Source: JANQHS01 sp965267505
GTDB taxonomy: Bacteria > Bacteroidota > Bacteroidia > Cytophagales > CCMP332
Length of the DNA: 64,000 nt
NCBI GenBank assembly: GCA_965267505.1
Contig: OZ254081.1
Span: forward strand, 2,728,001 to 2,792,000
Reading direction: 5' to 3'
Part shown: one piece after another, positions 32,662 through 41,600 of the stretch
Position numbering within the stretch: the stretch's first letter is position 1
How the letters are laid out: every line of letters starts with the position of its first letter
Position numbers and translations under genes: made by a program
Notes under the pieces: model-generated
The model's input: only the letters and a program-made list of their open reading frames with translations
What the model was told of the DNA's origin: nothing
Databases searched by the model: none

Positions 32662-35172
32662 TTACAAAGAGAAATAAGAATCATACCCAACCAGCAAGGT
32701 CTTGATACGCGCATCTTTCAAGTATTCCTTGCTCTGAAGATTCGATTTAAAGTCCTTTGAGTTCAGGCGAAGGGAAAGATCCCAGCAATGATAATCGAGA
32801 TCTTTTGGGATCAAGGCTTCTAGTTGTGTTTTAACGAAGGGATAATATTCCACATCGAAGGACACAGCCTTCACTTTTTGAGCTTTTATTCTTTGAGCAA
32901 ATGTTTTGGCATAGCTGGGCCAATTTTGTTGATCCTTAAAATAGTCGCCGTAAGGTAGGTAGTAGGATGTGTGAAACCCCCTTTCAGAAACGCGGGCAAA
33001 GGCTTCTCCTTTCATGGAAGACTCAAAGATGGCTTTTCCTTTAATTCCGAATAAAGAATCCAGGACTTCAAGACGGTTTAAAGCATGCAATACGTTGTCT
33101 GAATTAAGATTTTTTACATCTATCCAAACTCTTTGAACTCCTGATATGTCGATGCTTGAAAAGTACTGTTCCAAACCATAACCTGACATTCGGTTTGGGT
33201 CATGTCCCACATGAAAAAAATAATCCTCTCCTTTTTGATGAAGAAAAACATCGATCTCGAAACCCTTAAAGCCATCGTAGATCACCTGGCTCATTTTTCC
33301 CTGAGTGTTGACCCTATGAGGCAGAATTAAAGGGCTTTGGGGAAGGTTTTTACTCCACGAAATATTTTCGGCCTGATGATAAAATCGATTTTCGGGATCG
33401 GTTAGCTCCTTGTCTCCATGGATCAGTTTTAGCTGGGAAGGATCGGATTTATAATCTGAGGATCCCGGATCCGATTTACTGGAATAATGAGGGGTTTGAA
33501 GGTCAAGCAATCCGACATAGAGATCATATAGATGGTCGTTTACAAAAAACGAAGCACGATTTTTTTCGAGGTTTTTCCACCGCTCTTGATAACGTTCGAA
33601 AAACAAAGGGGAGCAGCTAAGGAAGAAAGGAACAGGGGTCATGTCAAATGAAAAACTTCCTACGTTATGACCTTTTCCATTGATCACATCCTCACCATGA
33701 TCCGAGAAGTAAGCCATACACCAGGGCAGATCCAGCCCCTTGCAGATGGAGTCTAGCTTGTTTAGTACATGGTCGGTATACAGGACACTGTTGTCGTACT
33801 GGTTGATGAAGTAGGAATTGAGGTTTCCATCTCCAAACTCATGCCACCTAAGGGGCCCTTTGTACTTTTTGAATTGAAGAGGGAATCTGTTTTCATATTT
33901 ACTGTGGCTCCCCATCAAGTGAATGAATACGACAGTATTTTTTTCAATACCCTTATCTACCAATTTGGAAAATTGTTCGACAAGCACTTCATCATAATAT
34001 CTGGATTTCTGCGATTTCCCGGCGTATGGATTAAAGTTGAATTGTTGGTCGGCTCGTTGAGCAAGTACGGAAATTGGATTGTCCCATGCCCCAATTTTGA
34101 CTTGATTGCTGATCCAATAGGTGTCAAAATTGCTAGCTTCCAAAAGATCTAAAATGGAAAAAGCCTTTCTATAACTATTGGGATCCAACTGATCGGCCTG
34201 GGTCAGGGCCAAGGTCAGGACAGGAATGGTATGTGTGTGGCAGGAAAAAACATTGTCAAATCTTATGGCCAGGGAATCGGAAAAAATCTTCGAAAGATGG
34301 GGTGTGGTGTTGCGGTGGTAACCGTACATCCCCATATGATTCTTGCTTTGGGATTCTCCAATCACGAAGATGAATAGCTCTCCTTCATTTTTCTTTTTTA
34401 CAACCGGGAGATCCAAGCCCGACTTCCGCTCTCTCAGCTTGGATCTTAAATCCTTCACATCCTTGACGTATGATTGGGTAGCTGTAAGTGCAAGGCCGTT
34501 CATACCGACCTTACTCCATGGATTGAAAAAGGATATGCCTAGAAATAGGACCGCTAGTGAAAGGGTGCTTCCACTGATCTTTGATGCCAAGCCGGAGCCC
34601 ATCGCAATCCTGATTGAAAGAACAACAATCAATCCCAAATGCAGGATAAACCATAGGTACCCGTACCAAGGGAGGAAGGATTCTATAAACTCCTGGCTTT
34701 CCCCTAGGCCCGATTGGAGAAAGGCTTTGAATTGTTCATCTCCCATTTTACCCGAAAAGGTCAAAAAGTGAGCTCCAAAGGATATCGGTAAGAGCAGAGC
34801 AAGGAAAACTAAAACGAATCCAGCGATAAATCGGACCCAGCTAGGCGTTTTTTGCAGAGCCATTCTGCTGAACTCAATCACGACTCCAACCCATAAGGCC
34901 CAGGCAAAGAGGTAGAGGAACTCTCCCTGACTCAGGTTTGGGAGAGATAGGATTGACACCCATCCTGTAAAGACATACAGATACAAGGTGGTCCAGTACC
35001 CGGTAAGCAAACCCAATCGGTCAGAAAGAGGGAATAGAATCATCCATAATGCGGCTATTCCCCAAACTTGAAACAGGAAATCACCGGAAATGGAAAAGCT
35101 AAGTGATCCTGCGCCAAGACCTACAGCGACAGTGACCAGGAGTTTTCTTTTATCTACCGAGAATCCTGGCAT
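32662..35172 (-). CDS. phosphoethanolamine-transferase-like sulfatase fused to a GDPD-like domain
   Basis: An 836-residue inner-membrane protein. Residues 1-225 hold several helices. Residues about 265-560 form an alkaline-phosphatase/sulfatase domain like EptA/CptA lipid A or core phosphoethanolamine transferases: FVIGESQSKNHMGMYGYHRN with nucleophile position Ser274, and the metal box YFSDHGED. Residues about 612-836 look like a glycerophosphodiester phosphodiesterase TIM barrel, with an HRVN start near 619, FEIDVFLH and FHVGHDPN (the HR, ExD and HD metal/catalytic residues). EptA enzymes normally end after the sulfatase domain at about 540-560 residues, so the fusion is unusual. Confidence 0.8.
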   Translation of the reverse strand: MPGFSVDKRKLLVTVAVGLGAGSLSFSISGDFLFQVWGIAALWMILFPLSDRLGLLTGYWTTLYLYVFTGWVSILSLPNLSQGEFLYLFAWALWVGVVIEFSRMALQKTPSWVRFIAGFVLVFLALLLPISFGAHFLTFSGKMGDEQFKAFLQSGLGESQEFIESFLPWYGYLWFILHLGLIVVLSIRIAMGSGLASKISGSTLSLAVLFLGISFFNPWSKVGMNGLALTATQSYVKDVKDLRSKLRERKSGLDLPVVKKKNEGELFIFVIGESQSKNHMGMYGYHRNTTPHLSKIFSDSLAIRFDNVFSCHTHTIPVLTLALTQADQLDPNSYRKAFSILDLLEASNFDTYWISNQVKIGAWDNPISVLAQRADQQFNFNPYAGKSQKSRYYDEVLVEQFSKLVDKGIEKNTVVFIHLMGSHSKYENRFPLQFKKYKGPLRWHEFGDGNLNSYFINQYDNSVLYTDHVLNKLDSICKGLDLPWCMAYFSDHGEDVINGKGHNVGSFSFDMTPVPFFLSCSPLFFERYQERWKNLEKNRASFFVNDHLYDLYVGLLDLQTPHYSSKSDPGSSDYKSDPSQLKLIHGDKELTDPENRFYHQAENISWSKNLPQSPLILPHRVNTQGKMSQVIYDGFKGFEIDVFLHQKGEDYFFHVGHDPNRMSGYGLEQYFSSIDISGVQRVWIDVKNLNSDNVLHALNRLEVLDSLFGIKGKAIFESSMKGEAFARVSERGFHTSYYLPYGDYFKDQQNWPSYAKTFAQRIKAQKVKAVSFDVEYYPFVKTQLEALIPKDLDYHCWDLSLRLNSKDFKSNLQSKEYLKDARIKTLLVGYDSYFSL

Positions 35173-35570
35173 GCTCTATCTTTTCTCGTGGATGAAATAG
35201 GGGAAATCCGAGGTTCGGTGATATTGACTTTGAATCTCTTTACGCATGACTTTCTTATCCGATCTACCAAGTTATATGCCCTACCGAAAATTGAAATTAA
35301 ACCTCTTTCGTTTCAAACCTATAAACACATTCTCAAAACAAACCTCTATGATGAAAGAAGTTAATGGCTTCGGGTTGATTAAAACTTTTTTCGTCTTCTT
35401 TTTGAAAATGGGAATCGAGAATGTTTTTTTAAAAAACTTAATTCCAGGTTCAAAAAGGGCTATTCCTGAATTTTAATTGTCTGTCATCTTACATTAACTT
35501 TTTTCAATCGATGAAAAAACCATGATTTAAATAATTGAAAAGGAGAAAAAAACAGAACTTCTTGAAACAC
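35173..35570. other. 398-base intergenic region without supported gene
   Basis: It separates the divergently read transferase-fusion gene and NHL-repeat gene. One 76-codon frame on the plus strand (35246-35476) starts well but has low-complexity Phe/Lys-rich content and no recognisable fold, so I do not call it. Promoters for both flanking genes should lie here, but no TTTG-N19-TAnnTTTG pair stood out. Confidence 0.5.
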
Positions 35571-36773
35571 ATGAGATTTTTACTCCTTCTGTTTTCACCT
35601 TTCTTTTTTGTTTCTTTTTCATTTTCCCAAATTTCAACAGGCACCATTGCGGGACCCATTAATGCGAGTGGAGGAGTTAGCCTTGACAAGAATGGAAACC
35701 TATACGTGGCTGATTTTGGAGATTTTCTCGATGTGGGAGATGGCCGGCTTCATAATATTTGGAAGATCGATCAATCTGCAAATGTTACCACCTATTCATC
35801 AGGTTTCTTCGGAGCTTCCGGAAATGACTTTGATTCCAGCGGGGTTCTTTACCAAAGCGATATAGCTGCCTCTGCTATTTATAAGGTTATAAATGGGCAG
35901 CGGACCTTTGTTACTAGCACTGGGATATCAAACCCTGTAGGTATTGTCTTTGATAGCCAGGATAACTTCTATGTATGTAACTGCGGCTCAAATACCATCA
36001 GAAAGGTAACCCCTTCAGGCGTCTCTACAGTTTTCAGTTCAAGTGGACTATTGTTTTGTCCAAACGGTATCACAATAGATGAGAATGATAACCTTTATGT
36101 CTCCAATTTTTCCAATGGCAGTATTTTGAAAATAACCCCTTCTGGTGTCACTACTCAACTGGCTTCAACTCCAACTGGGGTTACCTCCGGGCCAAGCAAT
36201 GGTCATCTTGATTATTTTGAAGGAAATAGAACCCTTTACATTGCCAGTCATTCAACTAATAGGATCTATAGCCTCCCTTTGGATGGCCCCATGATCTTGA
36301 CTCCAATTGCAGGCACGGGCCAAAGAGGGAATCAGGATAACTCAAATGCATTGCTTTCCACATTTTCAAGACCAAATGGGGTAGCAGTTTCGAAAACCGG
36401 TGATACCATCTTCATCAATAGCTCCGTTCCTACAACGAACACACCAAATAGACCCTTGAACCCATCCATGATAAGAATGATAACAGGGGTTCAATCAGGA
36501 GTATTATCCGTTGGGTCTTTGAAAGTGAAGCCGATAATTTCAGTTTTTCCAAACCCTTCAAAAAGTACATCAAAACTTAATGTTTCAAGCTCCATCAAAC
36601 TTCCTGCGAGACTTAGGATCATTAATTCATCAGGGAAAATTCTTTTCGAGAAAGAAAGAATAGATTACTTTCCTCTTGATCTCGATCTGCTTGATTTAGA
36701 ACCAGGTGTTCACCAGCTTATTATTGAAAACCCTTATTCCGAAACCATAAACAAAAAGCTTATTCTCTATTGA
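35571..36773 (+). CDS. secreted NHL/SMP-30-like beta-propeller protein with type IX sorting domain
   Basis: A 400-residue secreted protein. The start is the ATG at 35571, directly before the signal peptide (RFLLLLFSPFFFVSFSFSQ); the frame opens earlier at a TTG. Four or more NHL-type repeats are visible (GVSLDKNGNLYVADF, GIVFDSQDNFYVCNC, GITIDENDNLYVSNF, GVAVSKTGDTIFINS), predicting a beta-propeller. The last 75 residues, from VFPNPSKST to KLILY, are a type A C-terminal sorting domain, so the protein should cross the outer membrane by the type IX system. Ligand unknown. Confidence 0.9.
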   Translation: MRFLLLLFSPFFFVSFSFSQISTGTIAGPINASGGVSLDKNGNLYVADFGDFLDVGDGRLHNIWKIDQSANVTTYSSGFFGASGNDFDSSGVLYQSDIAASAIYKVINGQRTFVTSTGISNPVGIVFDSQDNFYVCNCGSNTIRKVTPSGVSTVFSSSGLLFCPNGITIDENDNLYVSNFSNGSILKITPSGVTTQLASTPTGVTSGPSNGHLDYFEGNRTLYIASHSTNRIYSLPLDGPMILTPIAGTGQRGNQDNSNALLSTFSRPNGVAVSKTGDTIFINSSVPTTNTPNRPLNPSMIRMITGVQSGVLSVGSLKVKPIISVFPNPSKSTSKLNVSSSIKLPARLRIINSSGKILFEKERIDYFPLDLDLLDLEPGVHQLIIENPYSETINKKLILY

Positions 36774-36868
36774 ATTTCCTTTGAGAGCTGTTAGCAGGGA
36801 CGATTGCGGACCCTCCTTTTTTTATTGTGTTCGGGGAATAATAATTTGGTAAAAAATTCTCCTTCCCT

Positions 36869-37822
36869 ATGAAAGCCATCCTGATGAAAGGCTATGGACC
36901 TCCAGAATCTTTAGGCTATGAAGAGATCGATAAACCTCTGCCAAAAAAAGGCGAAGCCCTGGTTCGGATCATGTCAACCACAATCAATGATTGGGACTGG
37001 GGACTTGTAAGGGGATTGCCAAAAATCTATCGACTGATCTTTGGTCTTATCAGACAAAAAAATCCCATTCCAGGAGTCGAATATGCCGGTATAATTGAAT
37101 CGATTGGCGAGGGTTTAGAAGGGTTTGAAGTGGGGGACAGGGTCTATGGTGATGTTTCTGTTTATGGATGGGGAACCTGGTCCGAATATGCATGTATCCG
37201 GTCCTCGGCTTTACGTAAAATTCCCCAGGGAATGGATTTTGTGGAGGCTTCAGCTATGCCTCATGCCTCCTTGTTGGCGTACCAGGGTCTGGTCGAACTT
37301 GGAAAGCTCAAGCCGGGAATGAAGGTAGTGGTAAATGGTGGAGGTGGAGGAATGGGGGTTTTTGCCGTTCAGATCATTAATGCCATTGGCTCTCAGGCCA
37401 TTGGTGTGGACCATGGATCTAAATTGGAAAAGATGAAATCGTTAGGGTATCGGAAGGTCATAGATTATACGAAAACGGATTTCACAGAAATGGAAGAAAA
37501 ATTCGACCTCATTTTGGATGCCAAGACTCTCAGATTGCCCTGGAAATTCCTCAAGGTCCTAAAAAAAGAAGGAAGATATGTTTCTGTTGGTGGCAGCCCG
37601 GGTAGAATGATCCAAATTCTACTGGCAAGGCTGATGGGAAAAAAGAATATCATGATTCTACCCTTGAAGCCCAATGAAGGATTAGAGGAAGTTGAAAAGA
37701 TGTACCAGCAGGGACTATTGAAACCGCGCATTGATGGCCCATATGAATTTGCTTCTGTAGCGGAAAAGCTCAGATATTTTGGGGAGGGACATCATTTTGG
37801 GAAAGTGGTATTGATACCTTAG
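36869..37822 (+). CDS. NAD(P)-dependent alcohol dehydrogenase / quinone reductase-like MDR protein
   Basis: A 317-residue medium-chain dehydrogenase/reductase. The GroES-like N-terminus contains GVEYAGIIESIGEGLEGFEVGDRVYGD. The Rossmann half begins KVVVNGGGGGMGVFAVQIINAIG (about 153-175), followed by a Y-x3-V-I-D-Y motif (YRKVIDY), as in quinone-oxidoreductase members. The structural-zinc cysteine cluster is absent. It probably reduces an unknown carbonyl or quinone with NADPH. It stands alone and converges with the DUF4136 gene; an unattributed hairpin (GCATTCA/TGAATGC, 37833-37851) lies between. Confidence 0.85.
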   Translation: MKAILMKGYGPPESLGYEEIDKPLPKKGEALVRIMSTTINDWDWGLVRGLPKIYRLIFGLIRQKNPIPGVEYAGIIESIGEGLEGFEVGDRVYGDVSVYGWGTWSEYACIRSSALRKIPQGMDFVEASAMPHASLLAYQGLVELGKLKPGMKVVVNGGGGGMGVFAVQIINAIGSQAIGVDHGSKLEKMKSLGYRKVIDYTKTDFTEMEEKFDLILDAKTLRLPWKFLKVLKKEGRYVSVGGSPGRMIQILLARLMGKKNIMILPLKPNEGLEEVEKMYQQGLLKPRIDGPYEFASVAEKLRYFGEGHHFGKVVLIP

Positions 37823-37885
37823 AAAACCTGAAGCATTCAGTGCATGAATGCCCTGGAGTTTGACTTAAAACGATTTGAGAACTGA

Positions 37886-38452
37886 TTATTTTATGGGCTT
37901 TACAGGGTACTTGAGCATGATGAGATTTACTGCAGTATTAATATCGCGCTCTGGATTTTTAGATCTTTCCTTTATAATTCCTTTTCCAGCCGCTTGCCAA
38001 ACAAGAACCTTTTTTTCTTTGTCATAAGCTGAAACCATTAGAGTACCTTCCTTATAATCGTAGGTGTCTATGTAAGTCGTGGAATAACCACCTCCCCAGC
38101 CATATCCGGGCCCATAGCCATAATAGCCACCATATCCGCCAGTATGAGTAGTATTGGCTGTGGTTGAGGTTTTACTTTCAACTAGGATGTAAAGGGTGAT
38201 TATCAGATCTCCTTGTCCTTTTTCTACGATCGAATAGCCCCTTCTTCTAAATTCATTTCCAAATGCCTTTTCTATTCTTTCCCTGTCAAAACGGGTCATA
38301 ACCGAGTCGCTTTGCTTTTCCCATCCGTAGTACTCGATTCGACCATATTTTGAGAAATCAACGGAATCATCCTGGTCACTGATAACTTTGATACTGGGAC
38401 TACAGGAAATCAGAAAAGATACGGGTAAAAGGATGCTTAAAAGTGTTTTCAT
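37886..38452 (-). CDS. DUF4136 domain lipoprotein
   Basis: A 188-residue lipoprotein. The signal peptide ends in the lipobox LISC, with Cys17 the expected lipidation site. The DUF4136 core follows (FSKYGRIEYYGWE, ERIEKAFGNEFRRRGY, DLIITLYILVESK). It is interrupted by a Gly/Tyr-rich loop (GGYGGYYGYGPGYGWGGGY) and closed by EGTLMVSAYDKEKKVLVWQ. Such lipoproteins are attached to the periplasmic face or outer membrane; the function is unknown. Confidence 0.85.
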   Translation of the reverse strand: MKTLLSILLPVSFLISCSPSIKVISDQDDSVDFSKYGRIEYYGWEKQSDSVMTRFDRERIEKAFGNEFRRRGYSIVEKGQGDLIITLYILVESKTSTTANTTHTGGYGGYYGYGPGYGWGGGYSTTYIDTYDYKEGTLMVSAYDKEKKVLVWQAAGKGIIKERSKNPERDINTAVNLIMLKYPVKPIK

Positions 38453-38618
38453 TTTATGCGGTTTTATTTGAGCTTATCAGCTCAAATAGAAAAAAAGCGT
38501 TCATCAGCTCAAAATCTCCCAACCATAGGGATTAAAAGAGCGTCTTTTAAAGATATAATGATATTAATTGGTCTCGGTAGAACGAAATTTTTACTTTTAA
38601 TGACCGAAATTATGTGGT

Positions 38619-41600
38619 ATGAAAAAACTAATACTATCTCTTACTCTTTTGTTTCCTTTTCTGCTGAAAGCTCAGGACTATAATGTTACCCTTCCGCAAC
38701 AGTGTAATACTCCAAATCCTGCGACAAACGAAACAATTATTTTCCCCAATACTCCGGCAAATGCCAACTCTGACGCGACATTAACCATTGTCTATCAGGG
38801 AGATCTCGATGGTGGACCTCCTCCGGGTACTGAATACCTTGATTTTTTGGATGAATCCCTATCACTTCTAGGCACTACAACCAGCCAGACTCAATGTTCT
38901 GGTATAGGGACGTTTACTACAACAATCCCCATGAGTAATATAATTGCTTGGGCTGCAGATGGACAAATAGATTTTACCGTAGACCCGGGAACTGGGGTAA
39001 ACTCTCTGACCAATTGTGTAAATGGTCTGCAAGTTGGTTACTGCGTTACCGTTAGCTTGCAGTATGGGGTTTCGACAGGCCCAAATGATATAGGTGTTTT
39101 CTCAATTGATTCTCCTACCGTTTATTGTCCTGGGCCACAGAATGTAGTAGCTACGATAATTAATTACGGTACCAATGCGGTTACATCGGCCACCGTAAAT
39201 TGGACAGTTGATGGTGTTTCTCAGACTCCATTTTCATTCAGCGGTACTCTTGACACCATAGGCGGATCAGGAAGTAGCTCGGCTCAAGTAAACCTTGGCT
39301 CGTTTAATTTTGCCACAAATAACCCTTACGATGTCGTTGTTTGGACATCAAACCCAAATGGTGTTGCTGATACCGTAAATAGCAATGACACCGTATCAAT
39401 GGTAATGCAATCAAGCTTACCACCTCCGGGCAATATTTCTGTTCAAACCTTATCAGCCACGCAAGCTACTTTAACATGGTCGGGCGGATCCAATAATTCG
39501 TGGCTATGGGTGAATGTCCCTGCGGGTAACCCGGTATCAGGTTCCGGAGCTCCGGTAGCAACGAATTCAGCTACTGTGACCGGCTTGATGTCTGAAACGG
39601 GATATGATTTCTATGTAAGAGAAGTTTGTCCAACAGGAGATACGTCCGCCTGGGCTGGACCATTTTTTTATATCACCCCTTTTCAGTGTCCTCCAAACGC
39701 GTACTGCTTCCTTACCTGTGGAGCAACTGGCAGCCAAGGCCCTACCCAAAGCGATTGTAACACAATTTATTCGGGAAGTAATTTAAATGGTCAGGTTACT
39801 GTTACCGGTGGAATCCAAAATTGGTCTGTGCCCTCGGGAGGGTTATATGAGATTACGGTTTACGGAGCTCAAGGATTTGGACCCTTCGGAGGAAGAGGGG
39901 CTCAAATGAGCGGTGAATTCTTGTTTAATGGTGGAGAACAACTTAAGATCTTGGTTGGACAGAAAGGTGCACCACCAGTAGGTGCAGGTACCAATCAATT
40001 CGGAGGAGGTGGAGGAACCTTCATTACGGACAATGCGAACAACCCAATAATTATTGCTGGGGGTGGAGGAGGCTCATGGGCTCCTAATTATACAACTACC
40101 ACTGACGCTTCCATTGGTACTGCCGGTAATGCTGGAATGAATGGTCCAGGAAGTGGGGCTGGAGGAATCAATGGATTGGGCGGAGCGAGTTCAAGTTCTG
40201 CTGATGGCGGAGCCGGACTTCTTGGAGACGGAGGAGGAACAGCCGGTGGTCAGGCATTCATAAATGGAGGACTTGGAGGCTTAGCTCCTACCAATGGTGG
40301 AGAAGGTGGATTTGGTGGAGGTGGAGGAGCTAGCTCTTGGAACAACCGTCGTGGTGGCGGTGGAGGTGGATACTCTGGTGGTGGTGGTGCAGGTAGCTCA
40401 ACGACAAGTTTCCCTGAAGGAGGGGGGGGTGGATCCTTTAATTCAGGTGCCAATCAGGTAAATCAGGCTGGAGTGAGGTTCAATGATGGAGTCGTGATCA
40501 TAAAAACTCTTTCAAGCGGTGCTCCAAATGATATAGGAGTTATAAGTATTGATTCTCCAACAGTATTCTGTCCAGGGCCTCAAAATGTAGTGGTTTCTAT
40601 AAATAACTTCGGAACCAATCCGGTTACTTCCGCAACAGTTAACTGGAGTGTGGATGGGGTTACCCAAACCCCTGCTACCTTTTCGGGTACGCTAGATACA
40701 ATTGGTGGGGCTGGTGCAACTACGGCTCAGGTGGTTCTTGGTTCATTCAATTTCGCAACCAACAATCCTTATGATTTAGTTGTATGGTCAAGTAACCCAA
40801 ATGGATCAACTGATACAGTTGGTACCAATGATACTGCAAGTACAATAATTCAATCAAGTTTACCACCACCTTCCAACCTAATGACTACGGTAATCCTCGG
40901 AAATCAAGCTACCGTTGTTTGGTCAGGGGGCTCGAACAATTCTTGGTTATATAATCTTATTCCTGCTGGGAACCCTAACTCTGGTTCAGGTACCCCAGTT
41001 TCTAACCCGACCGTGACCCTACAAGGATTAACCCCGTTGACTGCCTACGACTTTTATGTAAGGGAGGTTTGTCCAACAGGAGATACATCAGCCTGGGCAG
41101 GTCCCTTGAGTTTCGCAACTCCTTTCTTGTGTCCACAAAATTCATATTGTTTCAGTACTTGTGGAGCTACCGGACAAAATGGACCTAGCCAAACCGACGC
41201 TAATACAACCTATGCTGGCACTCCTCTGGCGGGTAATGTGACAGTCAATAATGGAATTCAGTTCTGGGTTGTGCCTTCTTCTGGAGTATACCAATTGAAC
41301 GCGATTGGTGCTGCCGGTGGAGGTGCTAATGGAGGCTTGGGAGCGAATCTTACCGGAGACTTTACTCTTGTTGCAGGAGATACGCTGTTGATCCTGACCG
41401 GTCAGGAAGGATTTGATCCTGCAGATAATTCTGCCACTGGCGGCGGCGGAACATTCGTTGCTAAGATAGATCCGGGATCAGCCTTTACGATGTTTGATGG
41501 AAGGAAAGTGACACCGTTGATCATTGCTGGAGGAGGAGGAGGAAACCCTGGTGTTTCGCATCCGGATGTAAATGCCAGCACCGGTCCAAATGGCCTTAAT

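Noticed and set aside
35246..35476. 76-codon frame in the gap between the transferase fusion and the NHL protein
   Set aside because: Phe/Lys-rich, no family resemblance, no clear ribosome binding site; likely chance in AT-rich DNA.
37833..37851. Hairpin GCATTCA/TGAATGC between the MDR gene and the DUF4136 gene
   Set aside because: Not followed by a T-run on either strand and has few G-C pairs; not called as a terminator.
40250..40453. Proline-rich minus-strand frame within the giant gene
   Set aside because: Reverse complement of glycine codons (GGN to NCC); a pure artefact of the glycine-rich region.
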